A stretch of DNA of 64,000 bases from Panax quinquefolius (GCA_020205615.1 CM035151.1:46491409-46555408); one strand, 5' to 3'; shown: positions 38,705 to 49,900, numbered from the stretch's first letter. Numbers and translations are program-made. Notes: a model not told the origin generated them from the sequence alone.

Positions 38705-39074
38705 GTGGCATCAGAGCCAAACCTTTATGCAAATTATTAATTGTTCAAATTTAATATGTATATTGATATGTGTTTAGAACAATTTAATTGGGCATAATTT
38801 TATTGTATAAAATTTATTAAAAATAAAAAAATAAAAAAAAACGTGAATTTTTTTTTTTTTTCAAAAAGTAAGCTTGCAGCTTTTTTTTTAAAGGAGAAAC
38901 ATGCTTCGGTCATTTGTATGCAAAAGTGTTTCACGTGATTTCAAGTAAAGGGTACAAAATCTCTCATATTATATATAATATATATAACGTTACTATATAT
39001 ATATTATGGTATAATATGTCAAAGATTACTGCAATGCATGGAGATTCAAAGATTATTATTATATATATATACTG

Positions 39075-39111
<37 letters not shown>

Positions 39112-40518
39112 GTTATATATATAATATATATAACTATTATATATATATATAACTATTATAATCTTAATTATTTTAATTTTAGAATAAAAAGTTTATTTTA
39201 ATTTTAAAATAAAATGTTTATTTTAATCTTAAAATAAAATGGTTTATTTTAATATTAAAATTAAATTTCATGCTAACTAATTAGAGTTGGAATTGGATTC
39301 CATGATAACTAATTGGAGTTGAAATTGGATTCTATTTTTCCTTAAATAAAGGAGTTTATTTTGATATGAAATTAGATTTCATATTATTCAAAATAAAAGG
39401 TTTATTTGTGAGTAGGAAAAAGAATCATCTTTCCTTAAATAAAGGAGTTTATTTAAATATGAAATAAGATTTTATATTATTCAAAATAAAAGAGTTTATT
39501 TGTGAATAGGAAAGAGAATCCATGTTTCCTTAAATAAATGAGTTTATTTAAATATGAAATAAGATTTCATATTATTCAAAATAAAGGAGTTTATTTGTGA
39601 ATAGGAAAAGAATTCATATTTCCTTTAATAATTTTTTTTACATGGAATTGGATTCCATAATTAATTAAAATAAAAGAGTTTATTTTAATTAAAGATTTTT
39701 ATATATGAATTGGATTCCATAATTAATTAAAATAAAGGAGTTTATTTTAATTCAAAATTAGATTTTATACTAACTAAATTTGCCCATTAAATGATATCAA
39801 TATATATATTAAATGTTTATTATTCATAAGATGAATGTTATTTATTGATGCATATGGTGATGTGTATGATAATAAATGGGATTGATTATGGACTATTGAC
39901 CAATATGATTGGATTTTATTTTAGTTAGATGCATGAATGTATGGGTTTTATTAAATGGGATCTCAGCGTACCTCGTCTTCTCTAATTTTTCTTAATATAA
40001 ATTCTATCTCCTCCTATGTACTTCCCTTTCACGATTAAGGTTTCTATTTATTTTAAAATAGTTTTGTAATAGAATAGTTAGAATTAATTTTGAAGAATTA
40101 GAGATCAAGGAGCAAGCGAGCGCGGAGCGCTTGAAGACCCGTTTGTAATGGAGCCCAGTTTAAATGTAATAGTTATATTTAAATATTATTTCTTGCACCC
40201 CTAGGGTTTGACCTTTTGGTTCACTTGGTGGCTCTAGTGAACCAAACTAGAATAAAAGTCCATAATCAATCCGGGTAGAATATAGTATTCTATATGTGCA
40301 TGCTTATATTATATATATATATATATATTATGCAAAACATGCTTCGCATGTTTATTAATATAATACGTATTTTATATATATATATGCATGCAATGCGCTA
40401 AACAAGATGATGAGACAAATTAATAACAAACCCCTCAATTTTTTTTATATTAAGTCCTAAGCGTTCAAAGATATTTGGAATATCGAGCGTCGCCTTCTAA
40501 AGATGATAAAATTAATAG
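38705..40518 (+). repeat. Third Copia leader, no genes
   Basis: Primer-binding site (38706-38718), TA repeats (39058-39155), hairpin tandem repeats (about 39240-39760) and the start of the conserved leader, very close to the leader after LTR2. It stops at 40518 in the sequence AATTAATAGAGTA, before the TTGTG motifs and gag, and joins the inner part of LTR4. Confidence 0.85.
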
Positions 40519-41478
40519 AGTATCCCTATTGTAGAATAAATATTATTTATTTAAATAAATTAATTGTTTAATTTATTTATTTAAATAAGATTAGAATTAT
40601 TCTAATTGATTTATTCACAACCTGCTTTAATATGGAGAACCTAAAGGGTCACACCATAAAAGGAAGAATAATTATTTAAGAAGTAAATGGGCGTAATCGT
40701 AATAATATATTTATGTATATTTAATTTAATCTATGGTGATAGAATAAATTAAATAGCTTAATATTTATTATTTAATATTTTAGAAATATTAAATATAAAT
40801 TAATAAGAGGAGTCTTATTAATATTATTACAATTATTATTATTTTAATTTCTAATAGAGTTTAGGAATTAATTTAATATAAGTACTCTCATTTATTCCTA
40901 ATAGGATTAGGAGGAAAAATTAGTTAAAGGAGTTTAATTAATTATCCCTAATAAGATTAGGGAGCTTAATTAATTAAAAGAAATTAATTAATTAAATAAA
41001 ACCCAATTCCTTAATTGTTAAGGTGGGTTGCCCACATCTATAAATAAGAGGAGTCTTATTATGGGTGAGGTTTTTGTTGACTTTTTCAACATATGGCATA
41101 ATTCCAATTGTTGGGAGAGTACACCCTTTCTATAGAGATAGAAAAACTAGGGTTTGAGCCAATACCCTTTTCTTGAATTTTCTTCTTCCTTGGTGGATCA
41201 CCTCTGAGGCCAAACATTTGGGTGGCTAACGTTGATCAAAGGAAGGAACCAAACCGATGGATTCAAGATTGAGCGAAAGGATTTGGAGGTGAACTTGTAC
41301 ACGAGGAAGCTCGATCTTCAAGGGTATGATTTTATTCTTTATCTTTTCGTTTAATTAATAATTATGCATAAAGGGTGATCCGGGTATATGGTTTGTAAAT
41401 TTTTTTAAACTCTGATTTTTACACGCTTCCGCACTTTTATGCAATTTGATTGCGCACATGAATATTACAAACCTAACA
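40519..41478 (+). repeat. LTR4 of Copia cluster, 5' half missing
   Basis: The last ~960 bp of an LTR, starting at TCCCTATTGTAGAATAAA and ending AAACCTAACA, with TATA box at 41038-41047, followed by the GTACT duplication. It pairs with LTR1 by shared variants (CCTAATAGGATTAGGAGG). Confidence 0.88.
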
Positions 41479-42174
41479 GTACTAGGATGAATAAAGCCAA
41501 TGTCTAACAATTCCTGCAGTTGGGTCTTTAACTCCTGAAGTTCAATAGGAGCCATTCGATATGGGGCTTTGGAAATGGGTTTTGTACCGGGTTCAAGGTC
41601 GATACAAAATTCAATTTCATGCTCAGGGATTAGGCCATGAAGTTCTTCGGGGAATACATTAGGAAATTTATTAACAATAGAAATATCGTTCAAAACTGAC
41701 GTATTTTTGTTTAAATCGTGACATGAGCTAAGAAAGCTTTACATCCGTTTTTAAATAAACGAATAGCTTTATGGCTTGAGATGACCGTGATTGATTTTAA
41801 TGGTTTGGTCGCTTGAATTCGCATAATAGGTTGATTAGGAATATGAAAGCTAACAACCTTACAGAAACAATCAATTTTTGCATGATGAGTAGTTAACCAA
41901 TCAATCCTTGAATCACGCCAAATGCAAGTATTTTCAATGAAATAAGATCGACAGTAATGTGAGAAGTGCCGATTTGAACCAAACAAGACTTATAAATAGT
42001 GGATGTAATGAAGGTTTCTCCCAACGGAGTTTCCACGAGATAAGTCAAAGTCTAATTCTCCGAGTCAAATTTAATCGATGGCGCAAGTAGGACAAATAAA
42101 GAATGGGTAGAACCGGTATCAAATAAAGTATAGACTTCAAGTTAGAGTTTATAATAAGCTTACCCGTGATGACC
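41479..42174 (-). pseudogene. Protease and start of reverse transcriptase, Tekay G2
   Basis: Minus strand. The protease active-site motif DTGSTHSLF is read at about 42095-42120, followed by LVETPLGETF and other aspartic-protease-like pieces broken by stops. Then [32 protein letters not shown] and [11 protein letters not shown], the N-terminal reverse transcriptase of Tekay. The frame ends at the GTACT duplication and continues at 24997 with the SHWGAPVLF region. The join across the Copia cluster is exact once one duplication is removed, which proves a recent insertion into this gene. Confidence 0.87.
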
Positions 42175-43307
42175 TCATTCGGTTCCTTGCTTTCGGGAGG
42201 TCACAACAAACGCTCTCCCTAGCACTACCGGCTTTGACTTTTTTGGGACGGCCTTTGGTGGCTCCATCCTAGCTGAATTTGTCTTCGGTGAACGACAAAA
42301 TCGGGCTAAGTGACATTCTCTTCCACAATTATAACATGCTTTGGACGACATCGTGCAATTTGGACTGATGTGTCCCTCCCCTCCGCATTTGAAGCATATA
42401 ATAGGTGGTCTTTCTCCTTCCTTAACAATGGGTGCTGGTGCTGACATCTTTCCATCATTGTTGAATCTCCTCTTCTTGAAATGTCCATTCTTATTTTTTT
42501 TGGCCCTGATTACCACCAAAGTGGTTACCATTTCTGGCCTATTGATTCCCTCCACGCTTGTTGTCACCGCTTGATAATCGCTTGCTCATTTGGTATTATC
42601 ATTTTTACTGCATTTGCTCTCTTTTAGTTGCGTTGACTCGTTATCGCGCTCCACCAATTGAGCCCTATTTACAACATCTGAATATAAACACAGTTTATGA
42701 GAAATAAGATGTTGACGTATTTCCGGCTTCAAACCTCTTAAAAACATCCGTGTCATTCTCTCTTCATTATCCACCAAGTGGGACGCAAACCGGGATAACT
42801 CCGCAAATTTAGCCTCGTATTGCGACACGGTCATATTGTTTTGTTCTAACTTGATAAACCCCACCTCCTTCATGTGATGAATACTTTCAGGAAAGTATTT
42901 GTCGTTAAACAGCTCTCGGAACTTCTCCCAAGACATCTTCGATACGGCAGGTTGAGTACGTTTTACCGATTCCCACCAGTAATCTGCCTCTCCGCGCAAC
43001 ATAAAAGCGGTAAAGGGAACCTTTTGCTCCTCAGAGCATCCCAAGACATGAAATATCTTGGTGATCTGCTTTATCCATGCTTCCGCCATAAGTGGTTTTG
43101 GCTCTCCCTTAAACTCCGGTGGGTCCCAGCTCCTTGAAGCTGCTTTAGCGGTGACCTTGAGAGTTTCCGATGTTTCTACTGCATTTTGGACGGGGAGTCG
43201 CTCTCACTTTCTTGTTTGCATGAATTGCATAAAGCCCATGAACATTTGATCATTCATCATTTGGTCGCCTGTGCTCCATTGCTATTTTCAACATTCTCGG
43301 ATGTCAT
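42175..43307 (-). pseudogene. gag: Gag of Tekay G2
   Basis: Minus strand from the ATG at 43307 (MTSENVENSNGAQ). A stop follows after a short deletion relative to G1. The main frame (43089-42586) has AWIKQITKIFHVLGC, YWWESVKRTQ and EFAELSRFA-like motifs of Retrotrans_gag. The next frame (42567-42175) carries two zinc knuckles, CFKCGGEGHISPNC and CYNCGRECHLARFC, which bind element RNA. The two frames are separated by a frameshift near 42580. Otherwise it is the best-preserved gag in the window. Confidence 0.87.
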
Positions 43308-43473
43308 TTTCATATACTGCCACAAAACAAAGGTTAATTGATATGTAACATATTATCCCTAAATTCTGATCGACCAATTAAATACCACATAAACTTAGGT
43401 AGGTCATACTAGCGAAGGAATTCCCCGTCTCTCCCCTCCTAGTACTATTCTCACATCTTTGCCAAGGATCATA

Positions 43474-43494
43474 TCCCTAAACTTTGATACCAAT
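43474..43494 (-). other. Primer-binding site, Tekay G2
   Basis: On the minus strand ATTGGTATCAAAGTTTAGGG follows the LTR end, matching initiator tRNA-Met priming (TGGTATCA). Confidence 0.75.
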
Positions 43495-46034
43495 TGTGAC
43501 GCCCCCAAAATTGGGTATACATCACCCATCTTGAGTCGCCAGATACATCGCACAGAATTCAAATACAACTTAATAATACAATTGTCGTGTACAATACGAC
43601 AAAACATAAACTGTGAGTTTGAATACAAATATTGTCTACTAGAGAGTATATAAACTCAAAAGGAGTCCTCATTACAATTATTGTCACACTATTTAACAGA
43701 ATAGTGAAGACTACTAATACTATCATCTGGTTCATCACTCCGTTCCCCGACTCGTATTAGCTATATTCTCATTTCCTGAAGAGAACAGTGACAGAAAGGG
43801 TGAGCTCAACTAGCCCAGTAAGAAATATTATGACTAAGATAATACAGAATAAATTATCATTACCCTTCAACAGTGTTAAACTGATAAAATATAATAAACA
43901 TCAAGTTTAACTACATCGGAACAATCAATCCATTAGAAGAGTCAAGTAAAGAATAAAATCTACTATCTTCTATGATTTAAAAGGATTTTCATGACTTTTA
44001 TCGCTGAGACTCAGCTTAATAAATAATCCACATCATCGAATCACCCCTGCACTATGGCCAAGGATATTCTTTAGTATCACGACCATAAATTATCCATGCA
44101 CTACAGCCAAGGACATTCGTGTATTCATTAATGGTCATGATCATGCCAACAACTGTCCATCAATGCACTACGGGCCAATGAGGACTTTTACCACATCATT
44201 TGTAACATTACGGTCATGATTACACCGAATAATCCCTGGTCATAATCATACCAAGTCCATCTATGCACTACAGGCCACAGATAACTTTCAATAAAATATA
44301 AACATGAGGATGATGACAGTGATATAAGAATTCAATAAAACAAGTTCAAGAATTAATTTATCCAAGAACTAATAACGTCCATACTGTCAACATGATACTA
44401 CTTTGTAGAGTAAAATTCAAGAATGCTCGTAAGAATATTTCCATAAAAGATATCGATGGATGAAGCGCAAATATCAAGGATATTCCACTAATTTCATGGA
44501 GTATAGAAGTCAAAGTTTTAACCAACCGAGTATAATAAAGAATGGAATAACAAAAGAAATCACCATGCATGCGATAGATCGCATGCAGTGTGTTATTCCA
44601 ATAGAATAATAAATAACGGAACCAGTCCAAACAGAAACGCATTGCGACAAGATATATTCCAACAGTAATAATAAAGAATGGAACCAGTCCCATGTAAAAG
44701 ACATGAGTATGTGATATTCCAATAGAACAATAAAGACTAGAACCAGGTCATGCGTAAAGCACAGACAGAATGTTCCAACAGAATTATAAAGAATAGAATA
44801 ACAGAATAATTTCACCAAGTATATGGTAGCCCGCGTATAAAGGTTATTCCAACAGAATAATAAATAATGGAATAACATAAGTTCTCTTCATGAATACAAA
44901 AGAAATAACACCCCTTACATTAGTAGGAGATTGAATACTACGCAGTAGTGTAGTAACATAATACTCTTTTTCTTTCTCTCTTATTCTCTCTATACTTTCT
45001 CTCTCTATAGCTTGAATGAATTCGTGAAAAATAATGAAGAACTAGGCCTCTATTTATAGAATATTTCTAGCTTAACACTTGCAATGTGAAAAGGCAAGTG
45101 GCTTGACGACTTGTGATATGAAAAGAAAAGTGGTTTGACGCCTGTAATGTGAAACACCAAGTGGTTTGACACTTGTAATGTGAAACGACAATTGGTTCGA
45201 CGCCTGTAATATGAAACGGCAAGTGGTTTGACGTCTGGTAAAGGTAATTACTATTGACGAAGGTAATTACTATTGACGAAGGTAATTATTATTGACGAAG
45301 GTAATTACTATTGATGAAGGTAATTACTATCGATTTGGTAATTACTATTGATTTAAGGACTCTTAGATGATGACATATATGCCCCCTATAAAATAACCAA
45401 ACTTACCATAAACGCCTCATAATAGACTCTTTATATACATCAAGGATTGAATAAATATTACCACAAATCTTTTATTTTAATCAACACATATTTAATCTTT
45501 CAACAATTATTAATCATTTATAACTTGTCGTCTCAATTATTCATTTAATAATATAACATATTATACTGATGATAATCGTGATAATAATTGAATCAATAAT
45601 ATAAGAGATATGATCACGTGATTCGTGTGTAATAATTGAGTATAATTGAGTGACTTCTCACGTAAGCATCAATAATCAATACTGCAGTGCTACTACGCAC
45701 CACACACGACATCTTTTACTTTTACTACTAGGTAGTTCAACAGCTTTAATTAGTAACACCTCGTAGTTATTTTTATAGAAAGATAATTTTGTCGCTTTTA
45801 ACCATGACAATACTTCCGTTGTGGGGTCCACTTAATGATTGTGCCGTCGTATTTAATATTCCCCATATAAAAAGAATATTCCCCACCAAACAAATATTTT
45901 ATAACAACTTGCTTACTTTGCAAAATTTATAAATATTACCCACAACTATAACATTATATCAAATTTACTCCATAATATTCAAAAATAATATTTATAGAAA
46001 ATTCATCTTTATTTATAAAAGTTGGGGTCTTACA
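43495..46034 (-). repeat. 5' LTR of Tekay G2
   Basis: A 2540-bp LTR; in + orientation it starts TGTGACGCCCCC and ends GGGGTCTTACA. It contains the ~60-bp minisatellite (44525-44880), TATA box at 45050-45059 (minus strand) and the TTGAC arrays (45080-45360). It retains the ~460 bp missing from the 3' LTR. The many ORFs in it are repeat-derived. Confidence 0.88.
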
Positions 46035-46345
46035 TTTACCACCGGGTATTTCAACAGTTAACGGTAAAACTTTCGCCGTTATTTTTATAAAAAGATAATT
46101 TTGTTGTTTTCTAACTCCGACAATAATTCTGTTGTGGGGTCCACCAATGATTGTGTCGTCATACGAATATTCCCAGACAAAAAGAATATTCCTCGACCAA
46201 ACGAATATTTTATAACCACTTGCTTATTTTGCAAAATTTATAAATATTACCCACAACTATAACATTATATCAAATTCACTACATAATATGCAAGAATGAT
46301 ATTTATAGAAAATTCATCTTTATTCATAAAAGTTGGGGTCTTACA
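46035..46345 (-). repeat. Rest of Tekay G1 5' LTR
   Basis: Resumes where 20172 stops: it aligns with the outer 310 bp of the G2 LTRs (45725-46034 and 21940-22255) and ends in the same TTGGGGTCTTACA. Its sequence differs from both G2 LTRs at many positions, so it is G1, not a duplication of G2. Confidence 0.85.
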
Positions 46346-47667
46346 AGCGCCACCCCATGTTCTAGGCTGACGTTACCTCGGCGCTGTAGCGCCCCTGATC
46401 CTTTATGGACTCGCATTGCAACGCGAGCTCCGGTGTTTTTGTTGATGACGTATGCGCCAAGAAGGCCACCCTAAGCCTTATCACCCACGCATAAAGACGA
46501 CCTCCTATGCTGCATAATAATGACTTGCTTTTGACCTAGCTTGAAGGAGGAACTGAGATATATAGCAAAGCCAGCCTCTGCATATGATATATTCAGATAG
46601 CTTAGCATAGAATAGAGTAGTTTTCTTCCTCTTTTCTAATTTTTCTCTCTTTTCCTTAGATAATGTATTTAAATATAGATTAGGTAGCTTATGGAGAAGT
46701 TTGGATTTTCCTTGGAGCAACAAGAGAAGTGAGCTACACGGATTGGAAAGCTTGATAGAAGCGGAATGCTTGGAGACTAAAGAGCCTTGACATAGTTTCT
46801 TCTTATCCATTTATTTCCTCTGATTTTGTAATCCATAAATGTTGTCTTTATTACTACTTATATTTTGTTCAATAGCTATGAAATAAGTATTGGCTCTAAG
46901 GTTATAATGGAACCCTTTGTTATTTAAATTGACTTGTCTTATCTCTTTGGTTGGCACCATATGGTTTGGTTTAATATATTCATGCTTAATGATTCTCTCT
47001 AAGACATTAGTGACGATTTTGGTAATCTATATGATATTGACAGAAGGATTATAGATTTACACCGTAATATATTGACATGTGATTATGGGTTTTGACTGCA
47101 TAAGTTATGCGTAGAATATACATATATATGTGCGCCACGTGTGACCTAATAGAGAACTTGTGCTTAAATCCTTGTTAGGTTAATTCGCATAGACATATGT
47201 AGGATTATGACCTATCTTGGGTGTTCTTTTCTATTATATTCCCTATCGGGTGGATCTAGAGAGGATATGTTTATGCATACCTCAACAGAGGTGTATGAGC
47301 ACCTGTGTGTTCTCGGTCGAAAAACTGTCGTTACCATTAAGACCAAAGAGAGAAGGGTAGGAGGTTTGATGAAGCATAACCCGCCAGGTGTTCGATAAAA
47401 TGCCTGTGTGGGGTGAAGTTGTGACCTTAGCTTGTAATTCCTTCGATTACCATTTGTTATCCATTTACTTGCTTTGTTAATTTGTTATATCTAGATTTAC
47501 CACAACCCTATTAGTCTGCTGTTTGAATAAGACTTTAGCGATACAAAGTCGGTATTTGGTAAATATTAGTGATAGTTCCTCGTGGGTACGACACTCTCCT
47601 TATCACTGTATTACTTGTTAAACTTCGTATACTTGCGCGTGTTTAGTGATCGATTTTTCGACCAACA
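46346..47667 (+). repeat. Athila 5' LTR (probably incomplete)
   Basis: GC-richer than its surroundings at the start, with the perfect hairpin GGCGC-TGTA-GCGCC at 46380-46393. It ends with the family-typical GTGTTTAGTGATCGATTTTT followed by CGACCAACA. Its left end abuts G1, so its true start is not seen. ORFs at 47207-47398 and 46505-46810 show no family features. Confidence 0.7.
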
Positions 47668-47670
47668 TCA

Positions 47671-47688
47671 TGGAGGTACCAGAACAAA
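47671..47688 (+). other. Possible primer-binding site, Athila
   Basis: TGGAGGTACCAGAACAAA starts three bases after the LTR end. Athila elements usually have TGGCGCCGTTGCC here, so this is either a different primer or a decayed site. Confidence 0.4.
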
Positions 47689-47749
47689 AAGCATTAAGAG
47701 ACTGTGTAACGCCGCGAATCAATGAATTATAGTCTAGTAACACGAGGTC

Positions 47750-48924
47750 ATCAATAGCTGCAAATTCCTTTGAAATCAAACCAGGAACAATACAAATGGT
47801 GCAAAACTCGGTTGATTCGGGGGAATAGCTAATGATGATCTAAATAAGCATCTGTTGAGCTTCATTGAGATATGTGATACATTCAGGTCTAATGGAGTAT
47901 CGGACGATGCAGTGAGGCTTAGACTCTTCCCATTCACTCTGAGAGACAAATCAAAGAGTTGGCTTTATTAACTACCGCCGGGGTGCATTACCACTTGGGA
48001 AAATCTAGTACAAAAATTCTTGGAAAAATTCTTCCGTCCTGCAAAGAATGCCAAGATGAAAAATGATATTTCAATATTTGAGCAACAACATGGCGAGTCA
48101 TTGTATGAGGCGTGGGAAAGATACAAGGAATTGTTTTGAAGATGCTCTCACCATGGATTACCTCAATGGATGTATATAAATACCTTTTACAACGGATTGG
48201 GTAGTCACACCGGAAGAAGTATTGATGCAGCTTCAGGAGCTGCATTCATTGTAAAGAATTATGAAGAGGCATATGACTTGTTGGAGACCATGGCTGCAAA
48301 CAACTACAAATGGCCAACAACTAGATTGAATCAGCACAAAGCAGCCGAGATATTAGAAGTGGATGTTATTTCAACTCTAGCAGTTCAGTTGTCGGCCATG
48401 TGCAAGAAGATTGATTCTATTACAAATGCAAAAGTTTTGCAGGTAGCCTATGTTTATGATATATGTGTGGGAGCACATCCCACCGAGCACTGTGCCATCA
48501 ATCCAAAAGCTATGCAATTTGTGGGCAGTTACCAAAGACCACCAAATTCATACTCCAACACTTATAATTTTGGAACTAGAAACCACCCCAAATTGTCATG
48601 GAGCAACAACCAAAACCATCAACAAGCTGTAAGACCACACTATCCCCCAAAATTCCAAAATCAATAACAACATTATAATGCACAACCTTCACAACTAGAG
48701 AGAAAGCCAGACTTGGAAGAGATTTTGGCGAAATACATGGCCAACAATGATATCCTAATAAAAAGCCAAGTTGCAACAATTAAGAACTTCGATAATCAAG
48801 TGGGACAAATTGATAGCTTATTGACAAGTAAACCACAAGGATCTCTTCCTAGCAATATAGAGGCTAACCCAAGGAGGGAAGAGAAAGAGCAATGGCAAGC
48901 GGTCACACTTAGAAGTGGAAAATA
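47750..48924 (+). pseudogene. gag: Athila gag
   Basis: Conceptual + strand reading gives FEIKPGTIQMVQ, LRLFPFTLRDKSKSWL, a stop, LPPG, TTWENLVQKFLEKFF, GESLYEAWERYKELF, another stop, then the open stretch 48170-48667 with INTFYNGLGSHTGRSIDAAS, EEAYDLLETMA and the end AVTLRSGK near 48915. This is the Athila gag that forms particles. At least three in-frame stops break it. No zinc knuckle is recognised, as is usual in this clade. Confidence 0.85.
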
Positions 48925-49900
48925 AATTTTATCTCCAGTGGACAGTGCGGCCGCGCCTAAAATATCAAAGGAAACCACGCGGCCGAACCCTACATCAGAA
49001 CCAGAAGATGCTTAGATTCCAGGGGAAAAGGATGGTAAGGCAGGGATTGAAACAGAACAGAAGAAAATAGCAAAGGAAACACATGTTACCCCGCCAAGAG
49101 TGTATCTATCGGTACCTTATCCTCAAAGGTTTCAAAAGCAGAAATTGGACAAATAATTTACCAAATTCCTTGAGGTATTCAAGAAGTTACAAATCAACAT
49201 ACCATTTGTAGAGGCTTTAGAATAGATGCCAAGCTTTGTGAAATTCATGAATGGTATTCTATCTAGAAAGAAGAGGTTGGAGGATTTTGAAGCAGTTACC
49301 TTAACTGAGGAGTGCAGTGCAGTGCTACAAAGAAAACTACCTCCCAAGTTGAAGGATCCTGGTAGTTTCACTATCCCATGTTTCATTGGAAGCATGTCAT
49401 TCGACAAGTGTTTGTCTGACTTGGGTGCGAGCATCAATCTTATGCCATTATCCGTCTATATACAGTTGGGTCTGCCAGCACCAAAGCCAACAAACATTTC
49501 TCTTTAACTTGCAGATAGGTCAGTTACTTATCCAAGAGGAATTGTGGAGGACATTCTTGTAAAGGTGGATAAATTTATCTTTATAGTAGATTTTATCATT
49601 CTTAACTATGAAGAAGATAAAGACATTCCTATCATTTTGGGGAGACCGTTCTTAGCTACTCGGAGGACTCTCATTGATGTGAAAAAAGGAGAACTTGCTA
49701 TGAGAGTCTAGGATCAGAAAGTCACATTCAATGTGTTTACAACTATGAAGTTCCCTGCAGATAAAGAGGAGTGCTTTAGGATGAATATAATAGAAAAAGT
49801 TATGGATGATGAATTTTTGAGAGTTATGCATAAAGATCCTTTGGAGATTACATTGATGGGGGATACTGAAATGGATGAGCCAGAATTGATTTAATATCTC
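48925..49900 (+). pseudogene. Athila protease region
   Basis: The open stretch 49226-49507 contains PSFVKFMNGIL, KLPPKLKDPGSFTIPC and the active-site block SDLGASINLMPLSVY (Athila proteases have DLGAS where others have DTG/DSG). It continues after a stop with [20 protein letters not shown]. The stop before PSFVKF replaces a Gln codon expected from the family. Linker sequence with further stops follows to 50091. Confidence 0.8.

Larger units (their letters stand above)
24998..41478 (+). mobile_element. Tandem Copia cluster C/D, four LTRs, one TSD (GTACT)
   Basis: The cluster is flanked by one perfect 5-bp duplication, GTACT (24993-24997 and 41479-41483), in the G2 reverse transcriptase. Inside: LTR1 (24998-26876), leader and start of gag, LTR2 (29596-31486), full internal region, LTR3 (36828-38704), leader only, LTR4 (40519-41478, 5'-truncated). 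LTR1 and LTR4 share variants (CCTAATAGGATTAGGAGG), as do LTR2 and LTR3 (TATTAATA box, ACGCAATTCC). So the outer pair marks the original insertion and the inner pair a second copy, merged by recombination rather than simple nesting. Confidence 0.85.
20173..46034 (-). mobile_element. Tekay/Del Ty3-gypsy element G2, split by Copia cluster
   Basis: Read right to left: 5' LTR 43495-46034, primer-binding site, gag, protease, reverse transcriptase, RNase H, integrase, chromodomain, polypurine tract, 3' LTR 20173-22255. Net of the 16.5 kb Copia cluster in its reverse transcriptase it is about 9.4 kb, normal for Tekay. It sits in the G1 LTR, which resumes at 46035. The expected 5-bp duplication is imperfect (TTTCT at 20168-20172, TTTAC at 46035-46039). 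Confidence 0.9.
7772..46345 (-). mobile_element. Tekay/Del Ty3-gypsy element G1, split by later insertions
   Basis: G1 survives as pieces: gag at 7772-7874 and 17021-17498, leader and primer-binding site to 17685, 5' LTR at 17686-20172, and the rest of that LTR at 46035-46345. Everything between the pieces belongs to Copia B (7875-17020) and to Tekay G2 with its own Copia cluster (20173-46034). G1 reads right to left; its pol and 3' LTR lie left of the window, beyond Copia A. Reassembled, the LTR would be about 2.8 kb. Confidence 0.8.

Noticed and set aside
46380..46393. GGCGC-TGTA-GCGCC hairpin considered as a terminator
   Set aside because: No gene ends there and plant pol II does not use such terminators; treated as part of the Athila LTR.
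46346..47667. Possible host gene in the GC-richer stretch
   Set aside because: It ends with the Athila LTR terminus and has no conserved coding frame.
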